DNA from: Cyanodermella asteris | Taxonomy: Eukaryota; Ascomycota; Lecanoromycetes; Ostropales; Stictidaceae | Length of the DNA: 64,000 bases | Reading direction: 5' to 3' | Assembly: GCA_900618795.1 (NCBI GenBank) | Contig: UYJD01000001.1 | Location: 62,001-126,000, forward strand | In this document: positions 10,532-23,914 of the stretch, piece by piece | Layout: each line of letters begins with the position of its first letter | How positions within the stretch are numbered: the stretch's first letter is position 1 | Position numbers and translations under genes: made by a program | Notes under the pieces: generated by a model | Seen by the model: only the letters and a program-made list of their open reading frames with translations | Database searches by the model: none | What the model was told of the DNA's origin: nothing

Positions 10532-11618
10532 GGTGTCACAATCGTTTGAGTAATGGGGACCTCAAAGCAAAGCTTTTGCGCCTGCTTGGCAGTAGGTTGA
10601 AACTGAAAGCTATGACCACCACCTCATTAGCTCGCATGCGGCCCGCTGAGTGTCTGAGTTTAGAGGTGGAGCTCCCCTAAGACCACCAATTGTTAGGGAC
10701 AGCTCCGCCAGGAATTGCGCCACGGCTTGCCACCGAATCGATGCAAAAAGCAAAGAAATGGATCAATGTAGCCAGTCAAGTAGATGCTGAATCACGATCC
10801 AACGCAGCTCGACGCAGACTTATCAGAATAGCCATAGAAGGACTTTTTCCAGCTAGTGTGGGTTCACGCTATGAAATATGGAGTCAAGTGCAAGGTGGGC
10901 TGGCAGGTCCTGACGAAGACACTTGATAGCCAACCTAGCTAGGTATTGTCGTCAACAGTACAGAATATACTCGGTTGAGTATCAGGACGAGTAGCCAAAG
11001 GCATAGCCTTACTACTACTCATACAAGGACTCACGCAAGTAGCAATCAGGGTAGGTAAGTAAGTACGTGCACCGCGACCTGTCAGCCCGCCTTGAGTGTG
11101 CTCTGAGGGTGCCAATGTACTGAATGCAGGTCAAATCGTTCCCCAAGCTGTCGCATTCATATAAGCCAAAGGAACAGGTCTCAGATCCCGAATACAAGTC
11201 CGATATCGTTGGACATGCTCTCTCAAATACCTGAATCAAGCAAGACATTGGTATTTTCTCCAACAATTCCTGGCCGGGCGCAACTCCGCAGAGGGTAGTT
11301 CCGTCAGGTCAGGTCTTATCGTGCTTGGCGCATTGCGATTTTACAGCATCTGCGAATTGTTTTTGAGAAAATCGGTTCAATTTTGACTGAGTCACACAAG
11401 CCTCTCCAAAATTTGCAGTGAGTCGCAAGAAGTTTTCTCTGTTGTGCAAGAGTTGAGTTTTGGCAGTGCGGCGATTGCATTGCTATCGCCGAAGAAAAAG
11501 TAAAAATTGGCACACAACGGGGAGCCCGCCGGAATTTCTTTTGGTGCTGTTTTGCCGCCGAGTTCACTCTACACCTCCACCTTACCTCTCTCTCTTTCCA
11601 CAAAAAAAGCACATCATC
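10532..11618. promoter_or_regulatory. Intergenic; promoter and CT-rich leader of SSB
   Basis: A divergent intergenic stretch between the recycling factor and SSB. The last 60 bases before the SSB start (about 11565-11615) are strongly pyrimidine-rich with CCACCTTACCTCTCTCTCTT, typical of highly expressed fungal housekeeping genes, followed by an A-rich run up to the start codon context ATCATCATGG. No coding feature is supported in 10532-11340. Confidence 0.5.
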
Positions 11619-14146
<2,528 letters not shown>

Positions 14147-14193
14147 ATGTGACATCCGACACTTGTTCACGGCTATTTGCTCTACAAACATCA

Positions 14194-14530
14194 TGATACG
14201 AAACGGAAAAATGTCTGAAATGGTCAACCCGGGAGATGGTGCTGATGATGTTTTGATGGAGATAGATACCTGGCATCAGAAATGAATGGCGTTCAATACT
14301 TTGCACTGATTGAACTCTCAAATATGACTGGCGCGAAATCAAAAAAGGTCTGAAACGGTCACGCAGTGAGCCGCAAGTGATATCGATACCAAAAAAGGCG
14401 GTAATGACGTTCCCCAGGCGTCTTAGTGCTGCTATGCTCCCATTTATGGCGTGGTGAGAGGTTTTTATGTCTAGCTATGAAGATAGATATCTGGCATGAG
14501 AAATGAATGTCTTTTGATCCTTAGTTTGCT
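14194..14530. repeat. Imperfect duplicated block downstream of SSB
   Basis: Two short motifs recur in the same order: a 'TGTCTGAAATGGTCA / GGTCTGAAACGGTCA' word near 14212 and 14348, and 'GATAGATACCTGGCATCAGA / GATAGATATCTGGCATGAGA' near 14261 and 14480. Each is followed by AATGAATG. The copies have diverged and the spacing differs, so this is an old duplication of the 3' flank rather than a fresh repeat. Confidence 0.5.
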
Positions 14531-14639
14531 GACTACGTATCGAATGTAACTCGACAGAAGACGCTCGCGTTCCACAGGCTTTTTTGCTAGCTGCACAGGC
14601 GCTCGCTATCAAAGCGACGCTGGCATGGTAATGCCTGAA

Positions 14640-14951
14640 GTACTAGCTAGGGTACTTGCTGGGGTACTTGCTAAGGTACTTGCTAAGGCACTTATTGGGG
14701 TACTTGCTTAACTACTTGCTAGGCTACTTACTGAGGTACTTGCTTGGCTACATGCTAGTGTACTTGTTAGGGTACTTGCTGGGGGACTTGCTGGGGGACT
14801 TGCTGGGGGACTTGCTGGGGGACTTACTAAGGCACTTACTAAGGCATTTACTAGGGTACTTGCTGAGGTACTTACCGGGATACTTGCTAAGCTACATGCT
14901 AGTATACTTGTTAGGGTACTTGCCGGGGTACTTGCTAGGGTATCTAGCAAA
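14640..14951. repeat. 12-bp minisatellite, about 26 units, with 144-bp higher-order period
   Basis: The unit is close to GTACTTGCTAGG and repeats without a single length change for about 26 units. Units differ by 1-4 bases. A rare order of variants (CTACATGCTAGT, then xTACTTGTTAGG, then GTACTTGCxGGG) appears at units 10-12 and again at units 22-24, so a 12-unit (144-bp) block was itself duplicated. A run of near-identical GGACTTGCTGGG units in the middle is a younger expansion. Because 12 is a multiple of three, frames stay open over long stretches on both strands: L/Y/G-rich on plus, Ser/Thr/Pro/Ala-rich on minus. Confidence 0.9.
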
Positions 14952-15139
14952 GTACCTCCGATAACCCAGTTCAGAAGTGCTTCCTGCCTTGCAAGCATGG
15001 TCTCCCATGCGAGGTCCAAGCCGCAGGTACTAGACCATCGCTGGCAGCACAGAGCTATGCAAGTGCCTGTCATTGTAGCCACGACGACCAGAATGGCAAC
15101 AACAGCAAACGGATCGAGGGAACCGAATAGATCTTTCAC
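14708..15139 (-). CDS. Possible small membrane protein with Ser/Thr/Pro-Ala repeats
   Basis: An open frame of 143 residues on the minus strand starts outside the minisatellite. Residues 1-35 begin MKDLFGSLDPF and then hold one hydrophobic segment (AVVAILVVVATMTGTCIALC) able to span a membrane. A 30-residue polar part follows. From about residue 62 the minisatellite is read as four-residue units such as LAST, PAST and PPAS. Ser/Thr/Pro tandem repeats coded by minisatellites are known in fungal cell-surface proteins. Nothing else supports it: no family match, no known homologue, and the stop falls inside the repeat. It may be chance. Confidence 0.25.
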   Translation of the reverse strand: MKDLFGSLDPFAVVAILVVVATMTGTCIALCCQRWSSTCGLDLAWETMLARQEALLNWVIGGTLLDTLASTPASTLTSILACSLASIPVSTSASTLVNALVSALVSPPASPPASPPASPPASTLTSTLACSQASTSVSSLASS

Positions 15140-15264
15140 TAGGGCGAGGAAAGTATCCTACTGATGGGAACTGAGCTTTGCTACGTCCTGCTGCCTTTGC
15201 ATGCGTCCAGATTCGCAGTCTGCGGTGGAATTTTTGCTTAATGAAATGTCAGGTCAAAGCTGAT

Positions 15265-17423
15265 TCATAAGTGTGTAGTGTTGAAGAGGCGGTTGCCCGT
15301 ATCTGTACCACCCTTGCCAGTGTACTTGTTTGCAGAAAGCCGAAGTGCGACTAGATTGATATTCGGATCGGTGGCCACGAGGTCGGCAAGAGGACCTTTT
15401 AGGGTTGCGTCCTCCTGAATGACGCCGGCGACGATCAAAATGTGGATCTTGCCGTGAAAATTGCGGATGCGGGTCAGAAATTCAACCACGCTCTGCCCGC
15501 TGTTGATCACAGAGTCGACCAGAATGATCGTGTCCCTCCCGCGTATGTGGTCTTCATGCAAATCACTTGGATTGCGGGCATGAAGAAACATCGCAGAGAC
15601 CAGCATCTCACTGACACCTAAAGCCATAGGCTCGCCACCACGCATGAGCGCCACGATGAGAGCGCGGTTCTCGCCACGCATCCGGTAGCCTTCAGTAGAT
15701 CTTCCCTGCACATGTGGAATTTCATAAGTCTCGACACCCATCACCTGTGAAATATACTCTACCGCAAGATACTTACCGACTGCATGGTGAACCTGACGCA
15801 GGGCTGGGCCTCGGAAGGAAGCGTCGCGCATCGGGGTCATGAATAGCTTGGCCGCCGGCTTCTCGGTGGCATGAAGTGTCTTTGGTGTCTTGGGCCGAGG
15901 GCTGGGCGGCGCAAGGATGGTGCTTAATGAGGTTGGAGTCAGATCGAGTCGAGGACAGGCGACTTGAAGTGGTGGGGTGTCAATGTCCGAAGTCAGCATC
16001 TGCCAGAGCCTGGAGCTGGATGGCCATCCTCGAGCAATACGCTCACACAGCTTGCCTTCCATGCTCTTGCTTCGACTGCTCATGTCGTCGACAACCACAA
16101 TAGCCTCATCCGCCTCCACCAGCATGCCAATATCAAGTTCGCTGTCTCCGAAAGCATATACGCGCGCCCCGAGCTTGCGGCGGATGTAGCGAATGAGGAA
16201 GGCTTTCACCTCGCCAGTGACGACTAATCCATTGTCAATGCGTCCACTGCCAATGGCTTTCACCGAATCACCTAGCCCATTCTGCTCGAGAAGCTTGACG
16301 AAGATACTGCTCAGCCCTGCAGTCACAATCACGGCGCCAACATGTTCCTTTTGCGCTGCAGCCTCGAGAAGCTTTTTGAAATCAGGGCGGATCGTGAGCG
16401 TACTTGCAACGCTGCTGCAAATGGCTTCAAACTCCGCATCATTTCCGACCTCTTCATACAAGAACATGGCCTGGCGAAACATACTGTGGACGTAATCTTT
16501 TTGGCTAGAGAATATCGTCTTCAGCGGGTCGCGGCCATCTTGGAAAGCATCCAGCTCGCAGGTCTTCCAGAATAGCTTTCCGGTGTCTTCGGCGACCAGA
16601 GTCTTATTGCCGTCGACGACAAGCATTGTCTGTATCTCGTCTTTCTGGCTGTCAAAGTTCCTGTCAAACTCTGCGTGCACTCGTTCCAGGTTTGTTTCTT
16701 CGCTGTAACCCTGGAAATTGCGCACCAGCTTTTCCGCGTATCCAGCGAGCTCATCGGTCAGTGCTGGTGGCAGAACGGCAAAGAGCACGCCAGCTTGAAG
16801 ACATTCGCGACGCAGTTCACATTTTTCTCTTTGTTGCCATCTGTCGAGGTGTTCCAACGAACAGTCGTAACGAACTTTGGTAGTGTCTTTTACACGCTGT
16901 TGAGCAATGTCCTGAACAGGCCGATCGAGGTAGAGAATATGGGTATATGAGTTCTTATCGCCCTCCGTCCAAACAATTTCAGCGTCCAGATTNNNNNNNN
17001 NNNNNNNNNNNNNNNNNNNNNNNNNNNNNNNNNNNNNNNNNNNNNNNNNNNNNNNNNNNNNNNNNNNNNNNNNNNNTTGGGACTGTCCCAGAACATGTAA
17101 TGTCCGGCGATGATACCAGTTTTACCGTCTTCTTGGCAAATGGTCCTGATATTGTGAATCGCCATCCGACGCCAGTAGGTTTTCGCGTCCACATCGATCA
17201 ATTTGAACGCCTCAATGTCTCCGGGAAAGACAGCGTCGATTGCTGTTGATCCGTCAAAAAACACAAATTGGTCCTTGCCAAGTCTCGCCTGCAGCTCTGT
17301 CACCAACGTGGTCTTGCCGCAGCCAGAGATCCCATAGACGCCAATTACAATTGGACGAGGCGACTTGTTGCCGGCACCATCATGAGTGGCGCTTCTGAGA
17401 ATGGAATGCTTGTCCGCCGCCAT
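15265..17423 (-). CDS. P-loop kinase / HAD phosphatase / uracil phosphoribosyltransferase fusion
   Basis: One reading frame, interrupted only by the assembly gap at 16993-17076. The N-terminus (about residues 24-115) has a Walker A loop, GVYGISGCGKTTL, of a uridine- or adenylate-kinase-like P-loop enzyme. The middle is a HAD-type phosphatase: VVDGNKTL (nucleophile region), VTAGLSS, and FGDSELDIGML (acidic motif). The C-terminal part is a type I phosphoribosyltransferase of the uracil family, with IILVDSVINSGQSVVEFL matching the PRPP-binding loop. The likely job is pyrimidine salvage, joining uracil to PRPP, with kinase and phosphatase parts of uncertain substrate. Frames before and after the gap agree only if the missing length is 1 modulo 3, so the 84 N are a placeholder. 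Beyond the gap the frame is open from AEIVWTEGDKNSYTH to the stop. No break other than the gap is seen. Confidence 0.82.
16993..17076. other. Assembly gap, 84 N
   Basis: The gap lies inside the kinase-HAD-UPRT gene, just after the kinase motif region GHYMFWDSP. Coding frame on both sides implies that its real length is not 84. Confidence 0.98.
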
Positions 17424-18991
17424 GCTTTATATCACTACAGTTGGACTCGTCGGCGGAGCGGCAAGTCTAGTCAACGTGTATCAGCAGCAGGCGAAGGAGT
17501 ACAACACGATCTGAAGCTGTCATGTTCCAGGACTGTCATTTATAATGCTCGAGCATGATATCCAGACATGGCCTCAAGAATCCGGGCTTGAGCACCCGGT
17601 CCAGCAGGCTCATTGCTTGCACTAGCGTCGACAATTGTCGAGACCAACGCAGGGCTCGGGGGTCTTGCAGGAGCTGCCGCCGCTACATTTGATCATGCCG
17701 CTCAGGATTTGTTGTCGTCAAATGCCTGGGTGGCCAGGTGATGGAGCTATATGCGCGCATGTGAATTTAGGTGCTTGGCAGCGGCGGAGCACAAGAGTAT
17801 TGGTTCGCCCTTCCATTTACACAACGCACTAACGCACCACTGAGTTATGGGCTGCAAGTCTGCTGCTTTCCTAGGCGCGCTTCGCGCGTACATTCAGGAC
17901 TGCACACATGAACTTCGACGACTCGACTCCAAAACATGTAATGTCATGGCGTTTCGAACACGGCCCCTCCTTGTGATCGAGCCGAAATTCTTTCCTTGAG
18001 TGCATTCCATTCGTCGACTCAAGCCCGACCCAGCTCATTCGCGGTTGTGACTGCCTGCTAAGGTTGGAGCCGTTAAGCTTTGGAAATGTATGTTACGATT
18101 CCCACGGAATAAGATATGGCAAGCAAAGATCCGGTTTCGAGGAGATCACGTCAATTCTCGCTCGGAACAGGCCGACGGGCACGACAAGATTGTTAAGCTT
18201 GTCGGGACACACTGCAGAGTACCTCCGCTCAGCATTAACGGCCCCTGCCAGTCCAGGATTTTTCCCAAGGGGTGTAGCAGGCCAATGACAACTTCAAGCC
18301 TGTCCTCGATCGTACGGAATTCGGCCACATGATTCGAAAGTCGAGGTCTTGCACCCACATGCATGAAGGTGCAATCCAAGACGCCAACGAGCTCAGACGG
18401 CCGAATTCGCGACTTGATGGACACTTGCTATTGGGCACTCGGAACGAGCACCCAGCGACCAATTTGCAAGATCCCCGCGTGAGTTACTGTCCAGCAGTAT
18501 TCCAGCTCTGCGTCTCAAGTTGTCCAATTAAGGCGCATTCAGCACCCCACGTTTGTCGTCTCATATGACAATCCGGGATGAGGTGCTGCTTGGGTTCGAT
18601 TGCAGCTGTCAGACCATTACAAGGTGCTGAAGTCTATAGGTCTGCACGCGTGCCTTGCTGGGTCCGCAAAACGCTTTAGTCTGCTCCAGTTCACACCAAG
18701 AGAGTATGGACTATGAGTCAGAGCGATGACAAACGCATGTATCCAACCAATTGAGAGTTGTTGACAGCCTTTTCGCCTTATCAAGGCGCCGAACCTGATC
18801 CTGAAGTCAGCATAATCGTTGTCTGAGATTCCCCTCAAACCGGCATGCCCACAGGGTAGTTTCGGGAACGAGATGGAAACCAGGAGTGGGCCCGACGGCG
18901 GGTTAAGAGGCACGAACAACGCATCATTGTGTACTTTCGGTAATATGCGACCATATGGGCGCCAAGTCATTCGACGTGGACGTGAACGTGA
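17424..18991. other. Intergenic, no supported gene
   Basis: About 1.6 kb between divergent genes: the salvage fusion on minus and the deaminase on plus. Short open frames on both strands (for example minus 18146-18424 and 18617-19000) have no motif I recognise. An upstream exon of the deaminase gene could lie near its right end. Confidence 0.4.
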
Positions 18992-21028
18992 GTGCGGCAT
19001 CTTGCAGTTTCCGCGTTAGTGTATACACCCCCTCCACCGTCACCACTCGGATCCGAGCACTTGCCTGGATACTCCTTCGATATACTCGAACAATCGCAAA
19101 AAAGTCCTGAAACAAGAGAAACCATCTTACGGCCGCTCATGGAATCGAGCATCACTCAGTCAATCAGGACAAACATTCGAAGTCTTCATAGACTGACAGA
19201 TGTGCCCAAAGTCCCTTCCGAAGGCCAAATACCACATGATGACGGACGTCGCCAGTTGAGCGTGCTTCGGGAAAGACAGCTTACCGATGAGTTCGCCTTC
19301 CTGTCCGCCACCACTGATGATGCCGCAAAAGTCATGGCACTGGGGCTGGAGGAAGACCATGACCACATGGGTTTGACGATTCGACTGGCGTGTAACACGG
19401 GTGTTCTCCCTGAGGCGGTCAATGGCTTTGGGAGGCTGGCGTCGCTATTGCAGACTGTTCACAGCAGAGGTAAGTATACAAAAAGGACGGCTGCTTGCAC
19501 AAGCACTGACACGACCTCGGCCAAGTCGAGCGACGCATTGCTCGACGACATCTTCACAGAGATTGTTAAGCTTGATCTTCAACGCATTTTATCTCGTCTT
19601 CGCTCTAGGCGTATACAGCATCGCAACCTGCAGCGGCCGCAGCCACTGCGTTTTCTTCAGTGCCACGCACAACAGCTCAGCTGGCTCCATCAGCAATCGT
19701 TTGCAAATGTCCTGAAAGGGGTAGATGCTGCCGTGGCAATGTTCGATGACTTTGAGCAACGGCAAGACAGGCCCGATTGCCAGGAGAACATTCAGCGTAT
19801 TAAGGATCTCGTCAAAAGTATCTGTGATTTTCACGATCGGACATCATCAATGGTTGATATGATCCCAGACATTGATCCCACAATACGTCGATCACTGCCC
19901 ATCAATGTGGCCAAAATTGCGCGGTATTGGCTCATCTCGAAATCGATTCACAAAGCTGCGTGGAGTACCAAGTACTCTATTTTCTCGAGAGTCAACATAG
20001 TCGCACTGGACACCTTCGGAGTGAACGTCTTGTGGGACGGCCGAGTGCATGCCGAAATCCAGCTGATGTGCTTCTACGAAATGAATCCTGCGGTTCTAGC
20101 TCCGCGTTTCATTGGATCCAGCAAAAGCGCATGCTTTCTCTGTGACCTTTTCATACGCTGCCATCATCGTTTTGATGTCATAAGAACACATGGCAGGCTA
20201 TATTTGCAATGGAACCTGCCCACGGAGGTCGTCCAGGGCATTTCTGCAGCGGCCTTTCGCTCCACCCTATCTAAATTCAATCAATCCTTACTTGACACGA
20301 AGACTTCGGTGCGATCCAGTTCTCGGAGCAAAAGATACTGCCCCGATGAAAGCGTCACTGTCATCTATCGGACGTGGTCTTCATGCAGCAATGTCCTTGA
20401 CTTGGAGCTCCAAAGGACGCCGACTGAGCCAAAGGAAGCTGCACCGGCCCACTTGAGTGCTTTTGATGGGGAGAAGTTGCAAAGTCCAGACTCAGTCCAG
20501 GCCTTGCCGCTCGATTCAGCTTCCGAATCTCCTGACGGAGAAGCTGCTAGCGCAATAATAGCTCCAGCAGCATGGCTGCAAACAATCCCATCGATTTTCG
20601 GAAACCATCGTCTGTCTGTTTTCTCGCTATCCCCCCAGGTCGAGATCTTTGTCGAGCACACGTTTGATGAAGATGGTGCGGCGCCAGATCGAGCAGGCTG
20701 CGGCTTTCGTGCGTATCGCATTCCTTATTGTGGACCTCAGTGTGTCTTCCGATCCTTACCCGCCGACATCAGGCTTGCGGATCTGGCTCTCAATATGCCA
20801 TTGACTCTTGAAAGTGGAAGTAGGTGCAGTAGCAGGTTCATGCTAATCTCCAATGACAGCGAAATAGTAGCATGCAAGTTCGTGGACCCCTCTAGCGAAC
20901 AGGCAGGTCTTGATGACGATGGGAGAAGCCAGAGCTTGAGATACCAGATATGTCAAGCGCTACAAAGCAATCCAGACAAGCAAATGCCATGTGACTGCGT
21001 CTCTCATTCGGAGGCAAGGGAAAACTAG
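18992..21028 (+). CDS. OTT_1508-type nucleic acid deaminase-like protein
   Basis: A 678-residue open frame. The C-terminal half has the zinc-deaminase signature: GRVHAEIQLMCFYEM (His353-Ala-Glu355), then SSKSACFLCDLFIRCHHRF (Cys381-x2-Cys384), followed by RTHGRLYLQW, a hallmark of the OTT_1508-like deaminase group that is expanded in filamentous fungi. The N-terminal region (LTDEFAFLSATTDDAAKVMA, GLTIRLACNTG) is the conserved helical part found with this domain. The zinc ligands and catalytic Glu are all present, so it may be active. The substrate is unknown; family members are predicted to act on nucleic acids or bases. A GTAAGTAT at 19471 could start a 90-nt in-frame intron ending at 19560. 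The start is uncertain and an upstream exon is possible. Confidence 0.75.
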   Translation: MRHLAVSALVYTPPPPSPLGSEHLPGYSFDILEQSQKSPETRETILRPLMESSITQSIRTNIRSLHRLTDVPKVPSEGQIPHDDGRRQLSVLRERQLTDEFAFLSATTDDAAKVMALGLEEDHDHMGLTIRLACNTGVLPEAVNGFGRLASLLQTVHSRGKYTKRTAACTSTDTTSAKSSDALLDDIFTEIVKLDLQRILSRLRSRRIQHRNLQRPQPLRFLQCHAQQLSWLHQQSFANVLKGVDAAVAMFDDFEQRQDRPDCQENIQRIKDLVKSICDFHDRTSSMVDMIPDIDPTIRRSLPINVAKIARYWLISKSIHKAAWSTKYSIFSRVNIVALDTFGVNVLWDGRVHAEIQLMCFYEMNPAVLAPRFIGSSKSACFLCDLFIRCHHRFDVIRTHGRLYLQWNLPTEVVQGISAAAFRSTLSKFNQSLLDTKTSVRSSSRSKRYCPDESVTVIYRTWSSCSNVLDLELQRTPTEPKEAAPAHLSAFDGEKLQSPDSVQALPLDSASESPDGEAASAIIAPAAWLQTIPSIFGNHRLSVFSLSPQVEIFVEHTFDEDGAAPDRAGCGFRAYRIPYCGPQCVFRSLPADIRLADLALNMPLTLESGSRCSSRFMLISNDSEIVACKFVDPSSEQAGLDDDGRSQSLRYQICQALQSNPDKQMPCDCVSHSEAREN

Positions 21029-22150
21029 CGGCATGCGGGCCCTTCACGGCGCGGGATTTGTGTTTTGAGTACGTGGCGCTTTGCTCGACTTTTTCTCAAA
21101 ATAAATTCGACATGAAAATTTCCCATACTCGTTTGGAACTCTGGCTGAAATCTGTGAGAGACAGGGTATTATACGAGTCCTGTATCAGTATCGTCAAATA
21201 CAAATATTTCGGCATTGGCGTAAGCAAACTGACCTTTTCCGTGGTCAAGACGGTGGTGCTGTCCACGCCTTCGACATCACCGGCCCCGCTACTCGAGCTG
21301 CGACCTGGACAGGGATTGCGAAAACCATCTGACTGCAGCCAGCCTTTCGGAAGGACCTAAGCAAAAGCTGTCAAGCCAGACGGTTGTGTCGATTGTGAAC
21401 TTTGTGACCGCGTGGTGGTGTGAGGCTTTTTGATCATTCGAGCAGCATGGCCTGTGGTCGCTCGTCATTCTATCAGGCAGCCGCGTCTGCAGCGTGGGAA
21501 CTGGGAAGCAGGGTGAAGCTCCACTGAAATGGCCATGAATGGCTACTAGTATGCATTTTCTTCAGTCGCTCTGAGAAGCGCTCGGATAGTCGGATCGGCC
21601 TTCCGAAAGTCGTCAGATAGCCCCTCGATCTTAGATTCTCGTGTCTGTCCCGTTTGTCGTCCAAAGTAAGTAGGTTACAAAAGATACCCAAGCTTTGGGG
21701 TAGTTCTCATTCTGCTATTGCCTTTTTTTTTGGAAGAAAGAAAATTGAACGGCGCATTCACATACGAAAGTTCGGGCTAGAATCACTTTGTTAATTGCTG
21801 CAGCCCTCTTCTACTAAGGTTCTACAGTCTCTACTATGAGGGATCTAAAGCAGTGTTGCAGAATCCTCAGCAAACAGAGTGGTCGGCCACGCAACTACCG
21901 AATGACAGAGATGTACTTCTATTTCCGCATTCCACCCCATCACCACGTGACGTTGGGGTGATGCTCGATGCAGTTAAGTGTGATGGCCTCGCTCCGCCAA
22001 GGCAGGCATGATGTCAAAACAAACGCAGCTTGGGCCCGCTCGTGCCTTGGTTGAGCCTTGCCCGAGGGAACCCCAGCATCACCTTTCAAACACCATGAAA
22101 TAGGGCCAGACATTCACATTTACCCAGCAGCTGTCTCACAGTCTACAAAC
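21029..22150. other. Intergenic, no gene seen
   Basis: About 1.1 kb with no supported open frame. The right end is the promoter of the LMBD1-like transporter. An unbroken T run lies near 21722. Confidence 0.5.
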
Positions 22151-23914
22151 ATGGCGCTCATCCAAGTCGCCCTCATCTGGGTCGTCTACGCTGTCGTGGT
22201 AGCCCTCCTAGGCATCATCGCGGCGGTCCTCATCTTTCTGTACCAAAACACCAAAGACCGAGCTGTGTCCGTCACGACCGTCAGCATCTTCACCATCACT
22301 GCCCTACTGGCAACAGTGCTTCTCCTCCCAGTCGATGTCGCTCTCGTCTCCTCCACGACCAAGTCGTCCACGGGTCAGCGCAAGGATTGGGCGACGCAGC
22401 AAAAGGTGGACGAGATCACGTTCACGCTGACGGTCGTGTGGTATACTCTGTTCTCTCTGGACGCACTGCTCTGCCTCGTGGTCGTGCCGTTTACATACTT
22501 TTGGTATGAAGAGTATGACGACGTTGATGCGGAGGAAGGGCAGCAGACGTTTGGCCAGCGCTTTTGGGGAGCGTTCAAATATACGATTGGGTTTATCCTC
22601 TTCTGTGTCATTCTCTTCCTGGTCGGATTCTTCGTGCCGGCGGCAAAGGATAGAGGCGATATTGGCCGCGACTTTGATTACTTCAAGAAACTCCTCGAGG
22701 AGAATCATGGTGAGAGGGCGCTCACGTTCGCATTGGGCCTTCTGACGACCGTTGGCACACTACTCTACGTGGTATACACCGGCAGCGGACTCGCTTTGAT
22801 GCCCTTGACCCTGATCAAATCTGCGCCATCCATCTCTGCCCCGTCATTTGCGGAAGACACTCGATCCCAGTTGGAGCAGAACCGAGAGCGCCAGCGACAG
22901 CTGGAGATGAGGAACGAAGGGCGAGAGAACGGACTTAGCACAAAGGACCAAAGAGAACTGGAAGCCCTAGTACGAGAGGAGCGGACGCTGGTACGTCGCG
23001 AGCGTCTGGCGGCAGAGGCCAGTGGTGAACAAGCTACGTGGTTGGTCAAGACATGGCTCAAAATCGAGGCCATCTTCAGGCCGCTCAAGCTGCTCGGAGG
23101 ATTGCTCATCCTGGTGATCAACATCTTCCTTTGGGTCTGCATGCTTCTTACCGGCATCGACAAGGCTGCGCATTCGGTCTGCAAAGAGCGCTGTGGATAC
23201 GTCCTCGCACATACTGAGGTCTTCAACCCGATGAACTGGATTCTGGTGCAAAGCTCGAAGATTTTTCCTATTGACTATGTCATCTTCCTTGTCGTCACGC
23301 TCATTTTCTTCTTTGGCAGCGTCATCGGCACCGCCTTAGTTGGAATTCGCTTCCTGTGGCTACGTCTGTTCGAGATTCGCAAGTCGCATACCACGCCGCA
23401 GGCAATGCTACTAGCGACTGTGCTGCTCACCCTGATGACATTGGCGATTCAATACTCCCTGGCTATGATGCTTGCGCCACAGTACGCCCACTACGGCCCA
23501 CAGACGTTCTGCGATCATCCCGTCGCCCCCGGCCAACAACCCGACTGCTCAAACCATCCAAACCACATCCGACCCTGCTCCGAGACGGCTCGAAATCAAG
23601 GCGCCGCTACGGATGTCTGCACCCCGAGCGTGATCAGCACCTTCCTGGACCGCATGTCGATCAACTTCTCATTCTTCGGCATCATCAACTTCTGGGCTCA
23701 GTTTGCTTTCCTCGGCGTCTTCCTGATCGTCTTTGTAGTGAGCCTATTCCGGACACCGAGGGTCGGCGTGGAGGATCTCGATCGCGATGCTGAGGAGGCG
23801 GAGGAGGAGGGCTTGCTGGCGAGCACCGGTCGACGGTTCGGAGCTACGTGGGAGGATATTACGGGACGACGGAATAAGACTACGAACGGGGCAGGTTCGA
23901 GTCGAGATGACTAG
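22151..23914 (+). CDS. LMBD1-like lysosomal/vacuolar cobalamin transporter
   Basis: A single-exon gene of 587 residues. The start at 22151 ([20 protein letters not shown]) puts the first membrane span at the N-terminus, as in the family; an in-frame Met 31 codons upstream gives a non-conserved extension. About nine hydrophobic spans are visible, with a charged coiled loop in the middle ([20 protein letters not shown] ... [11 protein letters not shown]), the layout of LMBR1/LMBD1 proteins. Other family features are [17 protein letters not shown] in the first cytosolic loop, [10 protein letters not shown], and a luminal loop with paired cysteines ([15 protein letters not shown]). The mammalian homologue is needed to release cobalamin from lysosomes; the fungal role is less clear, as most fungi do not use B12, so the substrate is inferred from homology only. 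Confidence 0.82.
   Translation: MALIQVALIWVVYAVVVALLGIIAAVLIFLYQNTKDRAVSVTTVSIFTITALLATVLLLPVDVALVSSTTKSSTGQRKDWATQQKVDEITFTLTVVWYTLFSLDALLCLVVVPFTYFWYEEYDDVDAEEGQQTFGQRFWGAFKYTIGFILFCVILFLVGFFVPAAKDRGDIGRDFDYFKKLLEENHGERALTFALGLLTTVGTLLYVVYTGSGLALMPLTLIKSAPSISAPSFAEDTRSQLEQNRERQRQLEMRNEGRENGLSTKDQRELEALVREERTLVRRERLAAEASGEQATWLVKTWLKIEAIFRPLKLLGGLLILVINIFLWVCMLLTGIDKAAHSVCKERCGYVLAHTEVFNPMNWILVQSSKIFPIDYVIFLVVTLIFFFGSVIGTALVGIRFLWLRLFEIRKSHTTPQAMLLATVLLTLMTLAIQYSLAMMLAPQYAHYGPQTFCDHPVAPGQQPDCSNHPNHIRPCSETARNQGAATDVCTPSVISTFLDRMSINFSFFGIINFWAQFAFLGVFLIVFVVSLFRTPRVGVEDLDRDAEEAEEEGLLASTGRRFGATWEDITGRRNKTTNGAGSSRDD

Noticed and set aside
14656-14964. Plus-strand L/Y/G-rich frame over the minisatellite
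   Set aside because: It lies almost wholly inside the 12-bp repeat and has no unique flanking protein; the minus-strand frame is the better candidate.
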